This document shows positions 1-8,153 of a DNA stretch of 64,000 bases, piece by piece. Under the pieces are notes generated by a model. It had not been told where the DNA came from. It worked only from the letters and a program-made list of their open reading frames with translations, and made no database searches. The stretch comes from VRUE01 sp963704505 (GTDB taxonomy: Bacteria; Actinomycetota; Thermoleophilia; Solirubrobacterales; 70-9), in assembly GCA_963704505.1 (NCBI GenBank), contig OY969912.1:2666001-2730000 (forward strand), written 5' to 3'. Both the position numbers and the translations under genes were made by a program. Every line of letters starts with the position of its first letter. The stretch's first letter is position 1.

Positions 1-1
1 C

Positions 2-517
2 GCGCACGGCGACACCGATGCCGCCGTCCTTCTCCCCCTCTTCGGCTGGCCCGAGCGGCCGGGCCTGATCTTCACCGAGCGCCGCGCGGACATGCGCAGC
101 CACGCCGGGGAGATCTCTTTCCCGGGCGGCCGCCACGACGAGGGCGACGCCGACCTCGCCGCGACCGCCCTTCGCGAGGCCGAAGAGGAGATCGCCCTCG
201 ACCGCTCCGCGGTCGACCTGCAAGGAGCGCTCCCGCCGACCGGGACCTTCGCCACCGGCTACCGGATCCACCCCTTCGTCGGCCTGGTCGGCGACCCGGA
301 GACCCTCGGGCTGGAGCCCAACCCGACCGAGGTCGAGACCGTCCTGGCCCTCACCCTCGACGTTCTCCGCGAGAACTACGGGATGCGGCGCCTGGTGCGC
401 CGCGGGGTCGCGATCCACACCCCGACCTACGAGGTCGAGGGCGCCCTGATCTGGGGCGCCACGGCGCGCATCCTCGGCGAGCTCATGGATCGGCTCGCCG
501 AGGGCGGCGTCGAGTAG
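2..517 (+). CDS. NUDIX hydrolase (CoA pyrophosphatase-like), 5' end outside window
   Basis: The frame is open from base 2, so the start lies before the window. It likely hydrolyses a nucleoside-diphosphate-linked substrate. The Nudix box is visible as GGR, then a spacer, then REAEEEIAL, followed by a GTFATGY segment and a C-terminal GALIWGATARIL helix. The last part is the region that in CoA-pyrophosphatase-type Nudix enzymes (YeaB/NudL) follows the box. The extended signature upstream of the box (RSHAGEISFPGG) is typical of that subgroup. The substrate is inferred from family resemblance only. It ends 18 bases before the convergent peroxiredoxin gene, with no obvious terminator between them. 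Confidence 0.88.
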   Translation, partial: AHGDTDAAVLLPLFGWPERPGLIFTERRADMRSHAGEISFPGGRHDEGDADLAATALREAEEEIALDRSAVDLQGALPPTGTFATGYRIHPFVGLVGDPETLGLEPNPTEVETVLALTLDVLRENYGMRRLVRRGVAIHTPTYEVEGALIWGATARILGELMDRLAEGGVE

Positions 518-535
518 ACGCCGTCGCCCGGTGGG

Positions 536-1207
536 CTAGGCGTTCTCCTTCTCGGGCTGCGGGACGATGCGGATGTAGGGCCGCGGCTCCTCCCAGCCAT
601 CCGGGTAGATCTCCTTCGCCTGGTCGTTGCTGACCGAGCCGGCGATGATCACGTCCTCGCCCTGTTTCCACTGGGCCGGGGTCGCGACTTTGTGCTTGGC
701 GGTGAGCTGCAGGGAGTCGATCACGCGGAGCACCTCGTCGAAGTTGCGCCCGGTGGTCATCGGGTAGACGAGGATCAGCTTGATTTTCTTGTCGGGGCCG
801 ATGACGAAGACGTTGCGCACCGTCTGGTTGTCGGCCGGAGTGCGGTCACCGGGGTCGCCGGAAACGTCGGCGGCGAGCATCCCGTAGGCCTTCGCGACGG
901 CGAAGTCGGCGTCGCTGATGATCGGGTAGTCGGGGCGCGAGCCCTGGGTCGCCTCGATGTCGTCGACCCACTCCTCGTGTTTGTCGAGCGGGTCGACGGA
1001 GAGGCCGATGATCTTCACGTCGCGCTTCGCGAACTCCGGCTCGATGCTCGCCATGTAGCCGAGCTCGGTGGTGCAGACCGGGGTGAAGTCTTTCGGGTGG
1101 GAGAACAGCACCGCCCAGGAGTCGCCGATCCAGTCGTGGAACTTGATCGGGCCCTCGGTCGTGTCGGCCTCGAAGTCCGGTGCTGTGTCGCCAAGTTGCA
1201 AACTCAT
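536..1207 (-). CDS. 1-Cys peroxiredoxin (Prx6/AhpC-TSA family)
   Basis: This is a 223-residue thiol peroxidase that reduces H2O2 or organic peroxides in the cytoplasm. The catalytic motif is FTPVCTTELG with the peroxidatic Cys at residue 45. There is no other cysteine in the protein, so a resolving thiol must come from a partner; this defines the 1-Cys (Prx6-like) class, whose usual length of about 220 residues it matches. The C-terminal domain contains the Prx6-type PMTTGRNFDEVLRVIDSLQ segment. It begins at an ATG preceded by an AGAGGAGTGACCT ribosome site. A promoter and a small inverted repeat lie just upstream. Confidence 0.93.
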   Translation of the reverse strand: MSLQLGDTAPDFEADTTEGPIKFHDWIGDSWAVLFSHPKDFTPVCTTELGYMASIEPEFAKRDVKIIGLSVDPLDKHEEWVDDIEATQGSRPDYPIISDADFAVAKAYGMLAADVSGDPGDRTPADNQTVRNVFVIGPDKKIKLILVYPMTTGRNFDEVLRVIDSLQLTAKHKVATPAQWKQGEDVIIAGSVSNDQAKEIYPDGWEEPRPYIRIVPQPEKENA

Positions 1208-1232
1208 AGGTCACTCCTCTCGGGTGCGGGAG

Positions 1233-1280
1233 TCAGGGTATTTACCTGAATTCCTATCCGAGTTTAGACATATTCATCAA
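1233..1280 (-). promoter_or_regulatory. Putative promoter and operator of the peroxiredoxin gene
   Basis: On the minus strand TTGATG (1280-1275) and TAGGAA (1256-1251) are separated by 18 bases, a plausible sigma-70 type pair. Between it and the ATG lies an inverted repeat, TCAGG-N7-CCTGA (1233-1249), which could be an operator. Seen in sequence only; no regulator is adjacent. Confidence 0.4.
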
Positions 1281-1329
1281 TCGGCCCTGGAACTGGCGTC
1301 GCGCCGCCCGTCACAGCGATTTGGGACGC

Positions 1330-1806
1330 TCAGAGAAGGCCGAGTGTCGCGCCCAAGGCGCTCGTTGTCCAAGCGTCGGGATCGGGCTCGAAAGCGGCGA
1401 CGGGGATGTGCCAGGTCTCCCCGGCCGCACCGACGATCGCGGCACCCTGTGCCAGCAGGGCGGCGTCGACCGAGCCCGACGCCTCGTAGGCGAAGCCGCG
1501 CACGGGGGTGTCGACCAGCCTTTCGAGCAGGTGCTCGAGCGGCGCCCCGTGCAGGGCCTCCAGCTCCTCCTGGGCTCCCCGCGCGGAGCCCATCGCCCAG
1601 ACCACGACGGCGACGTCGCCGACCAGCTCGAGGATCGTCCCGGGCCGCGAGGGCTCAGCCAGCGCCGGCTCGATCCCGGCCGCGGCGATCGGCTCGAGGC
1701 CGTCCTCGCCGCGGCTCGTCCCCCGCACCGCCCAGCCCTCGGCCAGCAGGGCCTCGCCGAGGCCCCGCCCCTTGCATCCGCAACCGACGATCAGCGCTCG
1801 CGCCAC
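1330..1806 (-). CDS. Short NAD(P)-binding Rossmann protein, function unknown
   Basis: This 158-residue protein opens with a dinucleotide-binding loop (ALIVGCGCKGRGLGEALL) and a second strand ending in GTSR, as in atypical short-chain dehydrogenases/epimerases. It then keeps a VVVWAMGSARG strand and an AYEASGSVDAALL segment. It is about half the length of family members such as SDR family NAD-dependent epimerases, so the C-terminal substrate domain is missing or reduced. No catalytic YxxxK is seen. It may be a minimal nucleotide-binding protein. It lies between the peroxiredoxin and HxlR genes on the same strand. Confidence 0.7.
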   Translation of the reverse strand: MARALIVGCGCKGRGLGEALLAEGWAVRGTSRGEDGLEPIAAAGIEPALAEPSRPGTILELVGDVAVVVWAMGSARGAQEELEALHGAPLEHLLERLVDTPVRGFAYEASGSVDAALLAQGAAIVGAAGETWHIPVAAFEPDPDAWTTSALGATLGLL

Positions 1807-1828
1807 GGCGCCAGACTAGTCGCGGGAC

Positions 1829-2341
1829 CTACGCCGGGTTCTTCGCGGCCCGCCGCTCCGCGCGCACCTCGGCCTCGCGCCGCTGCGCCTCGTTGGCGCC
1901 GGGGCCCGGGCGGACGTGAACATCGCGCGGGACGACCTGCTCGCCGCAGGCCGAACAGGTCTGCACGGCGTGGAAGGAATGGCCGCATCCCGTGTGGACC
2001 TGCTCGAGCGGCGGCCCCTCGGGGCCGGTCGTGTAGCGATCGCCCCAGGTGAGGATCGCCGAGAGCACGGGCTGCAGGTCGAGCCCTTTCTCGGTCAGCC
2101 GGTATTCGAAGCGCTCGGGGTGCTCGCTGTAGCGCCGGCGCTCGAGGATGCCCTCGTCGGTCAAGGTCGCCAGGCGTTGGCTGAGAACGTTGGTCGCGAC
2201 GCCGAGGCTGGCCTGGATCTCGTCGAAGCGGCGGCGCCCGAGGAGGACGTCACGGAGCACCAGGAGCGTCCATCGCTCGCCGAGGATGGCGAGCGGCCGG
2301 GCTATCGAGCAGTTCATCTCGGCGAAGGCTTCGATCGGCAT
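1829..2341 (-). CDS. HxlR-family winged-helix transcriptional regulator
   Basis: This 170-residue regulator has the HxlR signature CSIARPLAILGERWTLLVLRD at residues 11-31, then an HTH (FDEIQASLGVATNVLSQRLATL) and a wing (ERFEYRLTEKGLDL). The C-terminal extension has two CxxC-like cysteine clusters (TGCGHSF, QTCSACGEQV), a zinc-ribbon-like tail unusual for HxlR, and ends in a charged helix. It is transcribed divergently from an MFS exporter, and the shared 90-base gap holds an inverted repeat. The likely role is repression of itself and the pump, released by an effector. The -10 box lies only 7 bases before the ATG, so the mRNA is probably leaderless. Confidence 0.9.
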   Translation of the reverse strand: MPIEAFAEMNCSIARPLAILGERWTLLVLRDVLLGRRRFDEIQASLGVATNVLSQRLATLTDEGILERRRYSEHPERFEYRLTEKGLDLQPVLSAILTWGDRYTTGPEGPPLEQVHTGCGHSFHAVQTCSACGEQVVPRDVHVRPGPGANEAQRREAEVRAERRAAKNPA

Positions 2342-2348
2342 GGCAACG

Positions 2349-2393
2349 AGTCTAGCCCCTTGCTTGCTTTTTGCAAGTCGGTGCTGCTAGGGT
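2349..2393. promoter_or_regulatory. Divergent HxlR/MFS promoter region with palindromic operator
   Basis: A 15-base palindrome CTTGCTTTTTGCAAG occupies 2363-2377. A further half-site-like TTGCAAG recurs at 2404-2410. It overlaps two opposed promoters. Rightward: TTGCTT (2364-2369), 18 bases, TAGGGT (2388-2393). Leftward: TTGCAA (2376-2371), 16 bases, TAGACT (2354-2349). A regulator bound here would cover both -35 elements, as expected for an autoregulated HxlR switch. Confidence 0.55.
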
Positions 2394-2430
2394 GGCTTTT
2401 GAATTGCAAGCGAGTCGGAAATGGAGCGTC

Positions 2431-3828
2431 ATGGAGCAACGCTGGAAGGTCCTCACGATCACCTCGGTAGGCCTGTTCATGGCCAGCCTCGACCTCTTCA
2501 TCGTCAACATCGCCTTCCCGGACATGGCGCTCGATTTCGGCGGCGCCTCGCTCTCCAGCCTCTCCTGGGTGCTGAACGCGTACGCGATCGTCTTCGCGGC
2601 GCTACTCGTCCCGGCCGGCCGGATCGCCGACCGGGTCGGCCGCAAGCGCGTCTTCATCTACGGGCTGCTGCTCTTCGCCTTCGCCTCCGCCCTCTGCGCC
2701 ATCTCCCCCTCGCTCGACGTCCTGGTCGCGGCGCGGGTTCTGCAGGCCGCCGGCGGCGCGATGATGCTGCCGACGACCCTCGGCCTGATCCTGCCCGCCT
2801 TCCCGGCAGCCCAGCGACCCCTGGCGATCGGCATCTGGTCGGCGGTCGGCGGCGTCGCCGCCGCACTCGGCCCGCCGATCGGCGGTCTCCTGGTCGAACT
2901 GAGCTGGCGCTGGATCTTCGTCGTCAACGTCCCGATCGGCGTGATCACCGCGATCGTCGCCGCCCGCGCCCTGACCGAGGTCCGCGAACCCGAGGACGGC
3001 CGCCCCGACCTGATCGGCGCCGCGGAGCTCGCGCTCGGCATCGGCCTGCTGACGCTCGGCATAGTCAAGGGGCCCGACTGGGGCTGGGCCGACCCGCGCG
3101 TCCTCGGCTCCTTCCTCGCCGCGGCCGGCCTCGTCGTCGCCTTCATCCATCGCTCGGCGCGCCATCACTCACCGGTGATCGAGCTGCCGCTGCTCCGCGT
3201 CCGCTCGTTCGCCCTCGCCAACCTCGCTGCCGCCGTCTTCTTCGCCGGCTTCGGCACAATGCTGCTCTCCGGCGTTCTCCTGCTGACCGAGGTCTGGGGC
3301 TTCTCGCCGCTGAAAGCCGGCCTGGCCCTCTCCCCCGGCCCGCTGATGGCGGCGACCTTCGCGATTCCGTCCGGCCGCCTCGGAGCCCGCATCGGCCAGC
3401 GTCCGGTTGCCGCAATGGGCGGCCTGACCTTCGCCGCCAGCTTCGCCTGGATCCTCGCCACGGTCGGACCCGAGCCGGCCTACGCGAGCACCTTCCTGCC
3501 CGGCTTCATGGTCGGCGGCGCCGGCGTCGGCATGGTCCTCGGCACCTTGCCCGCCGCGGTCACCGCGGCGCTACCCCCCGACCGCTTCGCGACCGGCACG
3601 GCGGTCTTCGGCATGGCGCGCCAGCTCGGCTCGGCGATCGGGGTCGCGGTGCTGGTCGCCCTGATCGGCAACGGCGGAGACCTGCTCGCCGGGCTTCAGA
3701 GGGGTTGGGCGTTCGCGCTCGGGACCGGGCTCGGCACGATGGCGCTGGCGCTGGCCTTCGGCCCGATCGGGGTGCCGGCCGGGCCCGCTCCCGCGGTCGA
3801 GCCGGTGGCGCAGAGCAGCGCCGCCTAG
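2431..3828 (+). CDS. MFS multidrug transporter, DHA2 (14-TM) family
   Basis: This 465-residue polytopic membrane protein is probably a proton-coupled drug exporter. It shows the DHA2 motif A (GRIADRVGRKRVFIYGL) in the loop after TM2, motif C-like GPPIGGLL after TM5, and many alternating hydrophobic segments. Its start is placed at the ATG at 2431; a TTG at 2371 is in frame but would extend it into the operator region. It is divergent from the HxlR regulator. Its last four bases overlap the convergent small membrane gene. The substrate cannot be told. Confidence 0.88.
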   Translation: MEQRWKVLTITSVGLFMASLDLFIVNIAFPDMALDFGGASLSSLSWVLNAYAIVFAALLVPAGRIADRVGRKRVFIYGLLLFAFASALCAISPSLDVLVAARVLQAAGGAMMLPTTLGLILPAFPAAQRPLAIGIWSAVGGVAAALGPPIGGLLVELSWRWIFVVNVPIGVITAIVAARALTEVREPEDGRPDLIGAAELALGIGLLTLGIVKGPDWGWADPRVLGSFLAAAGLVVAFIHRSARHHSPVIELPLLRVRSFALANLAAAVFFAGFGTMLLSGVLLLTEVWGFSPLKAGLALSPGPLMAATFAIPSGRLGARIGQRPVAAMGGLTFAASFAWILATVGPEPAYASTFLPGFMVGGAGVGMVLGTLPAAVTAALPPDRFATGTAVFGMARQLGSAIGVAVLVALIGNGGDLLAGLQRGWAFALGTGLGTMALALAFGPIGVPAGPAPAVEPVAQSSAA

Positions 3829-4160
3829 CCCGATGAGGAGTCGGTCGGGTCTCCCCAGCGCAGGCCCTCGATTTCCTCGGCGGCGACTTCGCGGCGCAGG
3901 TCACCCTCGTCCAGCTCCTCCGCCCCGCGCCTGCGTCGCATCTCGTTCTGAGCCTCGACCATCTGACGCACGTCGTCGATTTCGTTCTGGACCTCGACCT
4001 CGGGCGAGCGAGTCGGAAACCAGTCGACCAGATCCGCGTTTGAGCCGCCGTAATAGTGGCCGACGATGACGAGAACGCCGACGAGGAAAAGGACGATGAC
4101 GATGGACCCGAGGACGAAGGCCACGGTCGAAGGATATGCATGCCCACCCCCGCCGGCCAT
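3825..4160 (-). CDS. Small single-pass membrane protein, hypothetical
   Basis: This 111-residue protein has a short glycine-rich N terminus, one strong membrane helix (STVAFVLGSIVIVLFLVGVLVIVGHYY, about residues 11-37), then a charged, likely helical cytoplasmic tail rich in Glu and Arg. No family is recognised. It starts only 15 bases from the divergent thiolase start, so the promoters of the two must overlap each other's 5' regions or the messages must be nearly leaderless. Confidence 0.6.
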   Translation of the reverse strand: MAGGGGHAYPSTVAFVLGSIVIVLFLVGVLVIVGHYYGGSNADLVDWFPTRSPEVEVQNEIDDVRQMVEAQNEMRRRRGAEELDEGDLRREVAAEEIEGLRWGDPTDSSSG

Positions 4161-4175
4161 GTTTAATCACCTGCG

Positions 4176-5375
4176 ATGACCGAGGCATACGTGATCGACG
4201 CGATCCGGACGCCGATGGGCTCCTACCGCGGAGCCCTCTCCGGGGTGCGCCCTGACGACATGGCGGCGCACGCGATCGCCGCGATCGTCGAGCGCACCGG
4301 CGTCGACCCCGCCTCGATCGTCGACGTCTACTTCGGCGCCGCCAACCAGTCGGGCGAGGACAACCGCGACGTCGCCCGCATGGCGGCGCTGCTCGCCGGC
4401 CTGCCGGAGAGCGTCCCCGGCGCCACCGTGAATCGCCTCTGTGCCTCCGGCCTCGAGGCGGTCAACTCCGCTTCGCGCGCGGTCAAGGCCGGCGAAGGCG
4501 AGGTCTACCTGGCGGGCGGGGTCGAGTCGATGAGCCGCGCCCCCTGGGTGGTCGAGAAGCCCGAACGCGGCCTCCCACGCGGACCCCAGACCATGCACGA
4601 CACGACCCTCGGCTGGCGGATGATCAACCCGCGCATGGCCGAGCTCGGCCACTCGACCGAGTCGATGGGCGAGACGGCCGAGAACGTCGCCGAGCGCTAC
4701 GGGATCGGCCGTGAGGCCCAGGACGCCTTCGCCCTGCGCAGCCACCAGCGCGCCGTCGCCGCCGCCGAGAGTGGCGTCCTCGCCGAGGAGATCGTCCCGA
4801 TCGAGGCTCCGAGCGGCCGCGAGACGGCGGTCGTCGACGCCGACGAGGGCCCCCGCCCGGACGCCTCGGCCGAGAAGCTCGCGAAGCTCAAGCCCGTCTT
4901 CCGCGAGGGAGGAACGGTTACCGCGGGCAACGCCTCGACCCTCAACGACGGCGCCGCCTGCACGCTGATCGCCTCCGAGGCCGCCGCGGCGGCAATCGGC
5001 GTCGAGCCACTCGCCCGGGTCGTCGCCACCGGAGTCGCCGGCGTCGACCCCGCGTACATGGGAATCGGGCCGGTCGAGGCGATCCCGAAGGCCCTCGCCA
5101 ACGCCGGCCTAGAGCTGAGCCAGATCGACCTGATCGAGATCAACGAGGCCTTCGCCTCGCAGGTGCTCGCCTGCGTCGGCGGGCTCGGCCTCGACGAGGA
5201 GAAGCTGAACGTCAACGGCGGCGCGATCGCCCTCGGCCACCCGCTCGGCTGCTCCGGCGCCCGCCTGACCACGACCCTGGTGCGAGAGTTGCGCCGCCGC
5301 GGCGGCAAGTACGGCATCGCCTCGCTCTGCGTCGGCGTCGGGCAGGGCCTGGCGACCGTCTTCGAAGCGGTCTGA
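4176..5375 (+). CDS. Acetyl-CoA C-acyltransferase (thiolase)
   Basis: A 399-residue type II thiolase that cleaves 3-ketoacyl-CoA to acetyl-CoA plus a shortened acyl-CoA, or the reverse. The nucleophilic Cys89 sits in NRLCASGLEAVN. NEAFA, GGAIALGHPLGCSGAR (catalytic His) and CVGVGQG (second catalytic Cys) are all present near the C terminus. Length is normal. It is the first gene of a same-strand run with acyl-CoA dehydrogenase, enoyl-CoA hydratase and 3-hydroxyacyl-CoA dehydrogenase, which together complete a beta-oxidation spiral. Whether it degrades fatty acids, phenylacetate-type products or branched chains cannot be decided from sequence. Confidence 0.95.
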   Translation: MTEAYVIDAIRTPMGSYRGALSGVRPDDMAAHAIAAIVERTGVDPASIVDVYFGAANQSGEDNRDVARMAALLAGLPESVPGATVNRLCASGLEAVNSASRAVKAGEGEVYLAGGVESMSRAPWVVEKPERGLPRGPQTMHDTTLGWRMINPRMAELGHSTESMGETAENVAERYGIGREAQDAFALRSHQRAVAAAESGVLAEEIVPIEAPSGRETAVVDADEGPRPDASAEKLAKLKPVFREGGTVTAGNASTLNDGAACTLIASEAAAAAIGVEPLARVVATGVAGVDPAYMGIGPVEAIPKALANAGLELSQIDLIEINEAFASQVLACVGGLGLDEEKLNVNGGAIALGHPLGCSGARLTTTLVRELRRRGGKYGIASLCVGVGQGLATVFEAV

Positions 5376-5392
5376 GATAGCCTCGCCGCCTG

Positions 5393-6193
5393 ATGTCGAC
5401 GGGCGAATTGAGAGAGCTGGCGAGCGTCGACGGAGCGATCGCGCCGACCGCCGAGGCGTTGGTCCCGCTCAAGGACGACGGCCTCTACCGCGGCGACGGC
5501 GCCTTCGAGGTGATCCGCCTCTACCAGGGCAAGCCGTTCGCGCTCGCGGACCATCTCGACCGGCTCGGCCGCTCGGCCGCGGCGATCGAGCTGGAGTTCG
5601 ACCGGCCCGCGCTCGAGACTGAGATCGAGGCCCTGCTCGCGGAGCTCGGCGCCGCCGACGGCCAGCTGCGACTGATCGTCACCCGCGGAGGCCGGCGCCT
5701 GGCGATGACCGAGCCGATCCCGGCCCACGGGGAGACCCTGAGCCTGGCGAGCGTCACCTACTCGCCTACCGTGATCCTCACCGGGGTCAAGTCGATCTCC
5801 TACGCCGCCAATATGCAGGCGACGCGGATCGCGAAGGGGCAGGGCGCCGATGAGGCGGTCCTCGTCCTTCCCGACGGGACCGTGCTCGAGCCGCCCACCT
5901 CCTCTGTCTTCTGGGTCTCGCCGCGGGGCAGCCTGCGCACCCCGGCGCTCGACGTCGGCGTGCTCGAGTCGATCACCCGCGACCGCCTGGTCAAGGCCCT
6001 CGACGTCGAGGAGGGCGAATGGCAGATCGACGACCTACGCGGCGCCGAGGAGGCCTTCCTGGCCTCGACCACGCGTGAGATCCAGCCCGTCGCTTCGATC
6101 GACGGCAACAACCTCCCGGCGGCCCCGGGGCCGCGGACGCTCGAGGCGCAGCAGGCCTTCGCCGAAACCCTCGGCCGCGAGCTGCGCGAATGA
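5393..6193 (+). CDS. Class IV (fold type IV) PLP aminotransferase / aminodeoxychorismate lyase-like
   Basis: A 266-residue fold type IV PLP enzyme. It has GDGAFEVIRLYQGKPFAL and DHLDRLGRSAAAIEL near the N terminus. The probable Schiff-base Lys133 is in GVKSISYAANM, followed by GADEAVLVLPDGTVLEPPTSSVF, which binds the cofactor phosphate. This pattern fits branched-chain aminotransferase, D-amino acid aminotransferase or 4-amino-4-deoxychorismate lyase (PabC); the length favours PabC-like. It lies 17 bases after the thiolase and 26 before the acyl-CoA dehydrogenase, so it looks co-transcribed with beta-oxidation genes. A branched-chain amino acid catabolic role is possible but unproven. Confidence 0.85.
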   Translation: MSTGELRELASVDGAIAPTAEALVPLKDDGLYRGDGAFEVIRLYQGKPFALADHLDRLGRSAAAIELEFDRPALETEIEALLAELGAADGQLRLIVTRGGRRLAMTEPIPAHGETLSLASVTYSPTVILTGVKSISYAANMQATRIAKGQGADEAVLVLPDGTVLEPPTSSVFWVSPRGSLRTPALDVGVLESITRDRLVKALDVEEGEWQIDDLRGAEEAFLASTTREIQPVASIDGNNLPAAPGPRTLEAQQAFAETLGRELRE

Positions 6194-6219
6194 CGACCAG
6201 AACCAGAAAGCGGGGATAG

Positions 6220-7380
6220 ATGGATTTCCAGCTGACCGATGAGCAGAAGCTGATCTCCGAGGCGGCGCGCGAATTCGCCGACAAGGAGATCATCCCGCGG
6301 GTCAAAGAGAACGACCGCGCCGAACGCTTCGACCGCGACCTGGCGAGCAAACTCGGCGAGGTCGGGTACCTGGGCGCCCCGGTCGCCGAAGAGTACGGCG
6401 GCCGCGGCCTCGATTACCTCGGCTACGGGCTGATCGTCGAACAGGTCGGCCGCGCCGACTCCTCCGCCCGCACGGTCGTCTCCGTGCAGACCTCGCTGGT
6501 CGCCGGCTCGATCGAGCGCTGGGGCACCGAGGAGCAGAAGCAAACGTGGCTTCCCAAACTGTGCTCGGGCGAGAGCCTGGGCTGCTTCGGCCTCACCGAG
6601 CCCGACACCGGCTCGGACGCCGCCAACCTGCGCACCCGGGCGACGAAGACCGACTCGGGCTGGTCGATCAGCGGCCAGAAGATGTGGATCAGCCTCGGGA
6701 ACTTCTCCGAGGTCGCGCTGATCTTCGCCCAGACCGACCCCGACAAGAAACACAAGGGGCTTGCCTGCTTCCTCGTCCCGACCGCGAACGACGGCTTCTC
6801 GACCCAGGAGATCCACGGCAAGCTGGGGCTGCGCTCCTCCGACACCGCTTCGCTCTCACTCGACGAAGTGGAGGTCGACGAGGACGCGATGCTCGGCGAG
6901 GTCGGCGACGGCTTCAAGGTCGCGATGAGCGCCCTCGACAACGGCCGCTACAGCGTCGCCGCCGGCTGCGTCGGGATCTGCGAGGGCTGCGTCGACGCCT
7001 CGGTCGCCTACGCGACGGAGCGCGAACAGTTCGGCGTCCCCCTCGCCCGCTTCCAGCTCGTCCAGGAGATGATCGCCGACATGATCGTCAAGCGCGACGC
7101 CTCGCGGATGCTCGTCTACCGCGCCGGGATCCTCAAGGACGAAAAGAAGCCGAACACGACCGAGACCTCGGTGGCGAAGCTCTACGCGACCGAGTCGGCG
7201 GTCGAATGCGCCAATCTCGCGATCCAGGTCCACGGCGGCGCCGGCTACGTCGACGACTACCCGGTCGAGCGCTACCTGCGCGACGCCCGGGTCACCACCC
7301 TGTATGAGGGCACCTCGCAGATCCAGAAGATGATCATCGGCCGCGCCGCGACCGGGATCAACGCGATGACCCCGATGTAG
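6220..7380 (+). CDS. Acyl-CoA dehydrogenase
   Basis: A 386-residue FAD enzyme that introduces the alpha-beta double bond into acyl-CoA. The N-terminal helical domain starts MDFQLTDEQKLI. The FAD-binding signatures LGCFGLTEPDTGSDAA and WISLGNFSEVALIFAQT are present. The catalytic base is the Glu of YEGTSQIQ near the C terminus, the position used by short/medium-chain and butyryl-CoA dehydrogenases. Length is typical. It is two bases upstream of the enoyl-CoA hydratase. Electrons would go to ETF, which is not in this window. Confidence 0.95.
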   Translation: MDFQLTDEQKLISEAAREFADKEIIPRVKENDRAERFDRDLASKLGEVGYLGAPVAEEYGGRGLDYLGYGLIVEQVGRADSSARTVVSVQTSLVAGSIERWGTEEQKQTWLPKLCSGESLGCFGLTEPDTGSDAANLRTRATKTDSGWSISGQKMWISLGNFSEVALIFAQTDPDKKHKGLACFLVPTANDGFSTQEIHGKLGLRSSDTASLSLDEVEVDEDAMLGEVGDGFKVAMSALDNGRYSVAAGCVGICEGCVDASVAYATEREQFGVPLARFQLVQEMIADMIVKRDASRMLVYRAGILKDEKKPNTTETSVAKLYATESAVECANLAIQVHGGAGYVDDYPVERYLRDARVTTLYEGTSQIQKMIIGRAATGINAMTPM

Positions 7381-7382
7381 AG

Positions 7383-8153
7383 ATGGGCGAGCTGGTCGAG
7401 ACGAGCGTCGACGGCCACGTGGCGCTGCTGCGCCTCGACCGGCCCGAGGCCCGCAACGCGCTTTCGCCGGAGATGATGGCCGAGCTCGCCGGCGAGCTGG
7501 AGCGCCTCGACCCCGACCCGGCGGTCCGCTGTGTCGTGATCGCCGGATCCGACGAGGTGTTCGCCGCCGGCGCCGACATCAAGGCGATGAGCGAGCGGAC
7601 CTTCGCCGAGGCTCTGTACCACCCGGCCGCGAGCTTCTGGAAGCGCCTCGCCGCGATCAGGACGCCGTTGGTCGCCGCGGTCTCCGGCTGGGCGCTCGGC
7701 GGCGGCTGTGAGCTGGCGCTGGCCTGCGACCTGATCGTCGCCTCCGAGAGCGCCCGCTTCGGCCAGCCGGAGATCAACCTGGGGATCATCCCCGGCGGCG
7801 GCGGCAGCCAGAGGCTGACACGGGTGCTGGGCAAGCAGCGGGCGATGGAGCTCGTCCTCACCGGCCAGCGGATCTCGGCCGAGCGCGCGCAGGAGCTCGG
7901 GCTCGTCAACGTCGTCGTCGAGGGCGACGGCTGGCTCGAGGCGGCGCTGGAGCTGGCGGGCAGGGTCGCGTCGCAACCGCCGATCGCCGCCCGCCTCGCC
8001 AAGCAGGCCGTGATCGCCGCCGACGAGACGACGATCAGCGCCGGCCTCGAGGAGGAGCGGCGCCTCTACGAGCTGGCGATGGCGACCGAGGACCGGGTCG
8101 AGGGCATGAAGGCGTTCCTGGAGAAGCGCGAGCCGAAGTTCGAGGGCAAGTGA
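7383..8153 (+). CDS. Enoyl-CoA hydratase/isomerase (crotonase family)
   Basis: A 256-residue crotonase-fold hydratase adding water to trans-2-enoyl-CoA. The oxyanion-hole strand FAAGADIKAMSE, the helix ALGGGCELALACDLIVAS (first catalytic Glu) and PEINLGIIPGGGGSQRL (second catalytic Glu region) are intact. It starts two bases after the dehydrogenase stop and overlaps the next gene by four bases (GTGA), so it is translationally coupled in the beta-oxidation operon. Confidence 0.95.
   Translation: MGELVETSVDGHVALLRLDRPEARNALSPEMMAELAGELERLDPDPAVRCVVIAGSDEVFAAGADIKAMSERTFAEALYHPAASFWKRLAAIRTPLVAAVSGWALGGGCELALACDLIVASESARFGQPEINLGIIPGGGGSQRLTRVLGKQRAMELVLTGQRISAERAQELGLVNVVVEGDGWLEAALELAGRVASQPPIAARLAKQAVIAADETTISAGLEEERRLYELAMATEDRVEGMKAFLEKREPKFEGK

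Noticed and set aside
1330..1806. Truncated epimerase as a pseudogene
   Set aside because: The frame is open with a start, the Rossmann motif and a stop, and no remnant of a C-terminal domain is found on either side, so a short functional protein is as likely.
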